A DNA stretch of 8,141 nt from DASQUK01 sp035697145 (lineage in GTDB: Bacteria > Actinomycetota > Acidimicrobiia > Acidimicrobiales > VFJN01): positions 1-8,141 of the forward strand of contig DASSDL010000088.1 in the NCBI GenBank assembly GCA_035697145.1. The letters run 5' to 3'. A program made the translations under genes and the position numbers. The notes beneath the pieces were generated by a model, which saw nothing but the letters and a program-made list of their open reading frames with translations, did not search any database and was not told the DNA's origin. Shown one piece after another: positions 5,466-8,141 of this stretch (position 1 is the first letter of the stretch; every line of letters starts with the position of its first letter).

Positions 5466-6645
5466 CGCCACCGCCACCGACCCCCTCGACGCGGAGCTGC
5501 GGCGCATCGCCCACGCCCTGGTCGCCGAGGCCCCAAACGCCCCCCGCCTGCTAGACGGCGGCATCGACAGCGCGGTCGCTTGGCGGGCACCGTCCCGCCG
5601 GCATCGTCCCTTGGCAGCCGTCGTCGCAGCCGCCGCCGTGTTGGTCCTGGTTGCCGGCGTCCTGGCCCTAACTCGTGGTGACGAGGCGGGAGGCCCCGAC
5701 GAGACCGTGCTGGCCGCCGACGCGGGCCTCGAAGCCGCTCCCCAGCGGCTCATCCTCGATGACTGGCGCCGCGAGCTGCCGCTCGATGGCGGTCCGGTCC
5801 GGTTGGAGCTGGGCGGACTCGACCCCCACGGCCAGCCGCGCCCGCTACCCGACGGCGGCCACGTCGTGGTGGGCATCCACCCCGTGGGGGAACCCCCGCC
5901 CGAGGGGTTCAACGAGTTCACCGACCTGACCTACGGCCTGGCAGTCGTGGGCGCGAACGGCCAGGTGGACGTGGAACGTGACATCGAGCCCTCGACCCTC
6001 GTCGGCGTCACGGCCAGCGACGCCATCCTGGCCCGCCAGCCCCGGGACGACCGCGGCCAACCCTCGGGACCCGCCAGCATCGTGACCCACGACCTAGCCA
6101 CCGGCGACGAGCGCCTAGTTCATCAGGACGTCACGTTCGATTCCGACCGCAGGGCGTCGGCCCGGTCGGTTGTCGTGGCCGGTGATCTGGTAACCGTCGA
6201 GGCGAGCCAACTCATCGAGCCGACCGGCGAGAACACCGGTGTGTACGTCCCCGGCTCCGAGGAGTGCACGCTGCGCGTCACCGACCTAGCCACCGGCGAG
6301 GAGACCGACCAACCGCTCGACCTCGAGTGCTCAATGATCCGAGGCCTGCAGGCCTCGCCCGACGGCTCCCAGGCCGCAGTCGCCTACGAGAACAGCCGCT
6401 TCAGCGGCACTCTTGACCTACCAGAAGTGCGGCTGGCGGTGATCAACCTGCCCGACGGATCGGTCGGCCATGACCAGTTGCTTGGCAACAACGTCGACTG
6501 CCGCGCCGGAGGCTGTCCGCCGGACGCCCAACCCGCCGACTACCAAGGCATGGCGTGGGACGACGCGTCCACCCTGCGGATAGCGATGGAAGATCTCGCC
6601 GTGCCCTTCGGCGACTTGGTCGTGGAGAGGATCCCCGCCGGCTGA
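5458..6645 (+). CDS. single-pass membrane protein with extracytoplasmic beta-propeller-like domain, probable anti-sigma/sensor partner
   Basis: The product has 395 residues: a short cytoplasmic N-terminus (1-50), one hydrophobic helix (about 52-71, followed by TRGDE) and a long extracytoplasmic part. That part has features of TolB/WD40-like propeller blades: DLATGD (212-217), DLATGE (276-281) and ASPDGSQAAVAYEN (299-312). Four cysteines (270, 291, 348, 353) lie outside the membrane and could form disulfides. ATG 5458 is fixed by GGGAGG at 5446-5451, 6 bases upstream, and overlaps the sigma gene by 8 bases. Location and topology suggest that it holds or releases the sigma factor in response to an envelope signal. 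The N-terminus has no HxxxCxxC zinc anti-sigma motif and is short, so sigma binding is inference from coupling alone. A 17-base DNA repeat (6091-6107, 6283-6299) encodes the two DLATG motifs. No enzymatic motif is recognised. Confidence 0.8.
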   Translation: MPDATATDPLDAELRRIAHALVAEAPNAPRLLDGGIDSAVAWRAPSRRHRPLAAVVAAAAVLVLVAGVLALTRGDEAGGPDETVLAADAGLEAAPQRLILDDWRRELPLDGGPVRLELGGLDPHGQPRPLPDGGHVVVGIHPVGEPPPEGFNEFTDLTYGLAVVGANGQVDVERDIEPSTLVGVTASDAILARQPRDDRGQPSGPASIVTHDLATGDERLVHQDVTFDSDRRASARSVVVAGDLVTVEASQLIEPTGENTGVYVPGSEECTLRVTDLATGEETDQPLDLECSMIRGLQASPDGSQAAVAYENSRFSGTLDLPEVRLAVINLPDGSVGHDQLLGNNVDCRAGGCPPDAQPADYQGMAWDDASTLRIAMEDLAVPFGDLVVERIPAG

Positions 6646-6657
6646 CACCGCCGGCGG
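6635..6657 (+). terminator. GC-rich hairpin at the end of the sigma/propeller operon
   Basis: CCGCCGGC (6635-6642) pairs perfectly with GCCGGCGG (6650-6657) around a 7-base loop that contains the TGA stop codon. The 8-base all-GC stem could act as a transcription terminator or a 3' stabiliser. No T run follows, as is common for actinobacterial terminators, so function is uncertain. Confidence 0.45.
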
Positions 6658-6940
6658 CCTCCGCACCCGACCGTTCCTTCCCACATGCCGATCAAGGACG
6701 CAAAGAAGACGCACGCTCAACCTTCATCAGCAAGCCCTCCTCCGGGGAACAAAACGGCATGTCGGCATCGGGCGAAGCGTCCCATAATGGCGCCTCCGTT
6801 CGCCGGCAAAATGCCCCAATTGCCCGATCGACGTCAGTACTGCGGCCGGGCGCACCGATTGCCCGAACCGAACGCACACCGCCTGGCTAGCCGACCGGCA
6901 CAGAACGCCGAGGCGCGAGATCGGCAGATGTGCGCGTGCG
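6658..6940. other. gene-free stretch between convergent genes, possible IS end remnant
   Basis: No gene is supported here. On the - strand the sequence contains repeated short runs, GGGCAATCGG and GGGCAATTGGGGCATTTTG (within 6803-6867), and then GGAGGAG, 10 bases before an ATG opening an 11-codon frame (MKVERASSLRP, stop near 6692). A pile-up of short repeats followed by a strong ribosome binding site and a start codon is how some IS21-family left ends look, but no transposase follows. The other end of the stretch holds repeat copy B. Confidence 0.35.
6900..6927. repeat. dispersed repeat, copy B (direct repeat downstream of the orphan gene)
   Basis: Bases 6900-6919 (ACAGAACGCCGAGGCGCGAG) are identical to 7515-7534 in the same orientation. 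The match to copy A2 continues to 6927 (TCGGCAG). It starts 21 bases past the stop of the 177-residue - strand gene. Confidence 0.85.
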
Positions 6941-7474
6941 TCAGTACGCGGCGATGGTGATCGATCCGTCGGTGGCTGGGACGATCCCGTCGATCGCGAC
7001 GTTTGGGTCTAGTGACAGGACCGGCGGATAGGCGCCGAAGGCGATGCGGCGCCCGAGGCGATCGCCGATCCACTCCTGCACCCACTCCTCGTCGCCAGGC
7101 ACAGCCGCAAAGGCATCCTTCAACTCGGGCTCTCCGCGCACGATCTCACCGAAGACCGACTCTTCGTTGTCGGCGACGACTTCCAACGCGGTTCGAAGCA
7201 GGTCGTTACCTGCACGACCGCGATTCGGTAGATGCTGTCCGGCGAACACCGTTAGGCAGTCAGACGGCGCCGCGCGTACCACCACCGTGTCGAGGTCGGA
7301 GAGGCTCCGGATCAAATACCAGTCCTTTCGGCCGGCTCCCCACGCCATCCGGTTCAGCACGAGTAGCTCGGCACTGCTCAGAAGCCATCGCTCGACGGTG
7401 CCTCTGAACTCCGCCCCGCGAGCGGATCGGGCATCGTCATAGGTCTTGCGCAACCGCTCCATCTGGCAGCGCAT
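6941..7474 (-). CDS. hypothetical protein, 177 residues, acidic
   Basis: I do not recognise this family. The product has no signal peptide or membrane helix. An N-terminal charged helical segment (MERLRKTYDDARSARGAEF) leads into SSAELLVLNRMAWGAGRKDW, then a likely alpha/beta core (LIRSLSDLDTVVVRAAPSD, LTVFAGQHL). An acidic stretch follows (EESVFGEIVRGEPELKDAF, GDEEWVQEWIGDRLGR), and it ends DGSITIAAY. It is probably cytoplasmic. ATG 7474 is the longest start; ATG 7462 is the alternative. AGGAG lies about 17 bases before ATG 7474, with a 5-base-pair hairpin (7478-7492) between them that could shorten the effective distance. The gene is alone on its strand and flanked by perfect 20-base direct repeats, suggesting arrival or duplication as a unit. 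Its amino-acid run looks like a real protein, and the opposite-strand frames do not. A small accessory or immunity-type role is possible but unsupported. Confidence 0.65.
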   Translation of the reverse strand: MRCQMERLRKTYDDARSARGAEFRGTVERWLLSSAELLVLNRMAWGAGRKDWYLIRSLSDLDTVVVRAAPSDCLTVFAGQHLPNRGRAGNDLLRTALEVVADNEESVFGEIVRGEPELKDAFAAVPGDEEWVQEWIGDRLGRRIAFGAYPPVLSLDPNVAIDGIVPATDGSITIAAY

Positions 7475-7514
7475 AATGCCGCTTCGGGCGGCTCCTGCCT
7501 ATGAGATCCTCAGT

Positions 7515-7592
7515 ACAGAACGCCGAGGCGCGAGCAGGTAGCTCTGCGTGGCCTCGGGCCAGGCGCTGGATGTCGATGATCGCGACCACGAG
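7515..7592. repeat. dispersed repeat, copy C (direct repeat upstream of the orphan gene)
   Basis: Bases 7515-7534 are identical to 6900-6919. Bases 7535-7592 match 4802-4858 at about 49 of 58 positions with one inserted base. Copy C therefore joins the two parts that are separated in copy A. It lies 40 bases upstream of the ATG of the 177-residue gene. Confidence 0.8.
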
Positions 7593-7766
7593 CGCGGCAG
7601 GGCGGCACTCATACGGGGCAGATGTTCGGCGCCCTCAAGGGTCGCGTTGGGGGAGGCCGCGCACCGACTGTCTGCCTGATCCGCAACGACAGTGACCAAA
7701 ATTCATCGACGGGGCTTGGGACACGATCCAGTGCCTCTCGCATGCGGATCGCTGTCCTGGGTGCCG

Positions 7767-7772
7767 TACGCT
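7767..7772 (+). promoter_or_regulatory. -10-like element immediately before the methyltransferase start
   Basis: TACGCT fits TANNNT and ends 10 bases before ATG 7783. Transcription would begin at or very near the ATG, implying a leaderless mRNA. This agrees with the lack of a ribosome binding site. No clear -35 is seen. Confidence 0.35.
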
Positions 7773-7782
7773 CTCCCGGGCT

Positions 7783-8141
7783 ATGACGTCCGGTGCTAGC
7801 CCGTTCGTGAACTATGACGCGGTAGCGCAGCGGTATGCAGTCTCGCGAGCGCTAAGCAGCGACGCACTCTCGGCATGGAGGGCCGCCGTCGAACCGCAGC
7901 TGTCACACCGTCCTCGCGTGGTCGTCGATGTCGGGTCAGGCACGGGCCTCTTCGGCAGGGCCTGGATGAAGTGGACGTCGGCGGATGTCGTCGGAGTCGA
8001 ACCGTCTTCAGCGATGCTCCGGATGGCCGCTTCCTCACCGGTTGCGCGGGTGTCTTACGTTCAAGGCGTCTCTGAGGCTCTACCCCTCGCCGACCAGTGC
8101 GTCGATGTCGCATGGGTCTCGGCAGCGTTTCACCACTTCAC
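7783..8141 (+). CDS. class I SAM-dependent methyltransferase, 3' end off window
   Basis: The frame opens at ATG 7783 and is still open at the window end, giving 119 residues. It shows the Methyltransf_11-type layout. FVNYDAVAQRYAVSR (8-22) is the usual N-terminal cap. VVVDVGSGTGLFGRAW (46-61) is motif I with the glycine-rich SAM-binding loop. VVGVEPSSAML (69-79) is motif II, with Glu73 expected to bind the ribose of SAM. YVQGVSEALPLADQCVD (92-108) and VAWVSAAFHHF (109-119) match the later motifs (the usual form is DxVxxxxxxHH). The substrate cannot be told from this half. Such proteins are often annotated as UbiE/COQ5-like, but nothing here supports that specific role. It has no ribosome binding site and a -10-like element at 7767-7772, so a leaderless transcript is likely. 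It diverges from the 177-residue gene. An in-frame start further downstream would cut the cap helix, so ATG 7783 is preferred. Confidence 0.9.
   Translation, partial: MTSGASPFVNYDAVAQRYAVSRALSSDALSAWRAAVEPQLSHRPRVVVDVGSGTGLFGRAWMKWTSADVVGVEPSSAMLRMAASSPVARVSYVQGVSEALPLADQCVDVAWVSAAFHHF

Larger units (their letters stand above)
7475..7782. other. gene-free divergent intergenic region
   Basis: This 308-base stretch separates the divergent 177-residue gene and the methyltransferase gene, so it must hold both promoters. It contains a small hairpin (GCCGC 7478-7482 with GCGGC 7488-7492), repeat copy C (7515-7592) and a -10-like TACGCT near the methyltransferase start. The - strand frame through copy C is open to 7699 and ends LLAPRRSVLRIS, but it carries a frameshift relative to copy A, so I treat it as a relic and not a gene. 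Confidence 0.55.

Noticed and set aside
6900..7534. CRISPR array or integron cassette array
   Set aside because: There are only two identical repeats, 615 bases apart with a gene between. No regular spacers, integrase or folded attC-like site is visible.
7796..8113. 105-codon open frame on the - strand
   Set aside because: It is antisense to the methyltransferase and Arg-rich; the + strand has clear SAM-binding motifs.
1..8141. tRNA, rRNA or riboswitch genes
   Set aside because: No cloverleaf with a GTTCGANTC-like T-arm, rRNA segment or known riboswitch core was noticed on either strand.

Overview
The window reads as high-GC actinobacterial chromosome. The order glmU-prs-rplY-pth is a classic actinobacterial block, the Pth carries an N-terminal extension, and the L25 protein has a long acidic tail. 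Together these suggest Actinomycetota, possibly Acidimicrobiia. The class-level placement is inference; no rRNA or other decisive marker is present.

Region 1 (1-3502, + strand) is a core housekeeping block. It holds the 3' part of glmU (UDP-GlcNAc synthesis), prs (PRPP synthase), rplY (50S protein L25/Ctc, two-domain form with a Glu-rich tail) and pth (peptidyl-tRNA hydrolase). Gaps are 24 to 108 bases. Possible internal promoters lie before prs and rplY. The glmU product stops cleanly after only the first turns of its left-handed beta-helix, so the acetyltransferase active site is missing.

Region 2 (3530-4423, - strand) is one convergent gene for a seven-helix Caa3-type CtaG-like membrane protein, probably linked to cytochrome oxidase assembly. 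It ends 27 bases from pth and breaks the conserved block.

Region 3 (4424-4976) has no intact gene. It holds an IS110-type transposase fragment and an unrecognised decayed coding stretch, both on the - strand, plus one copy of a short dispersed repeat.

Region 4 (4977-6645, + strand) is a translationally coupled pair: an ECF-type sigma factor and a single-pass membrane protein with an extracytoplasmic beta-propeller-like domain. By position this is the probable anti-sigma or sensor partner. A GC-rich hairpin lies at its end.

Region 5 (6646-7782) is accessory. It holds a - strand gene for an unrecognised acidic 177-residue protein, bracketed by a perfect 20-base direct repeat and surrounded by relic sequence related to region 3.

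Region 6 (7783-8141, + strand) is the start of a class I SAM-dependent methyltransferase gene that runs off the window. It has a -10-like element so close to the ATG that its mRNA may be leaderless.

Nothing here assembles into an obvious multi-gene defence or biosynthetic system. The best leads are the shortened GlmU, the repeat-bracketed orphan gene with its three-copy repeat family, and the sigma/propeller pair.
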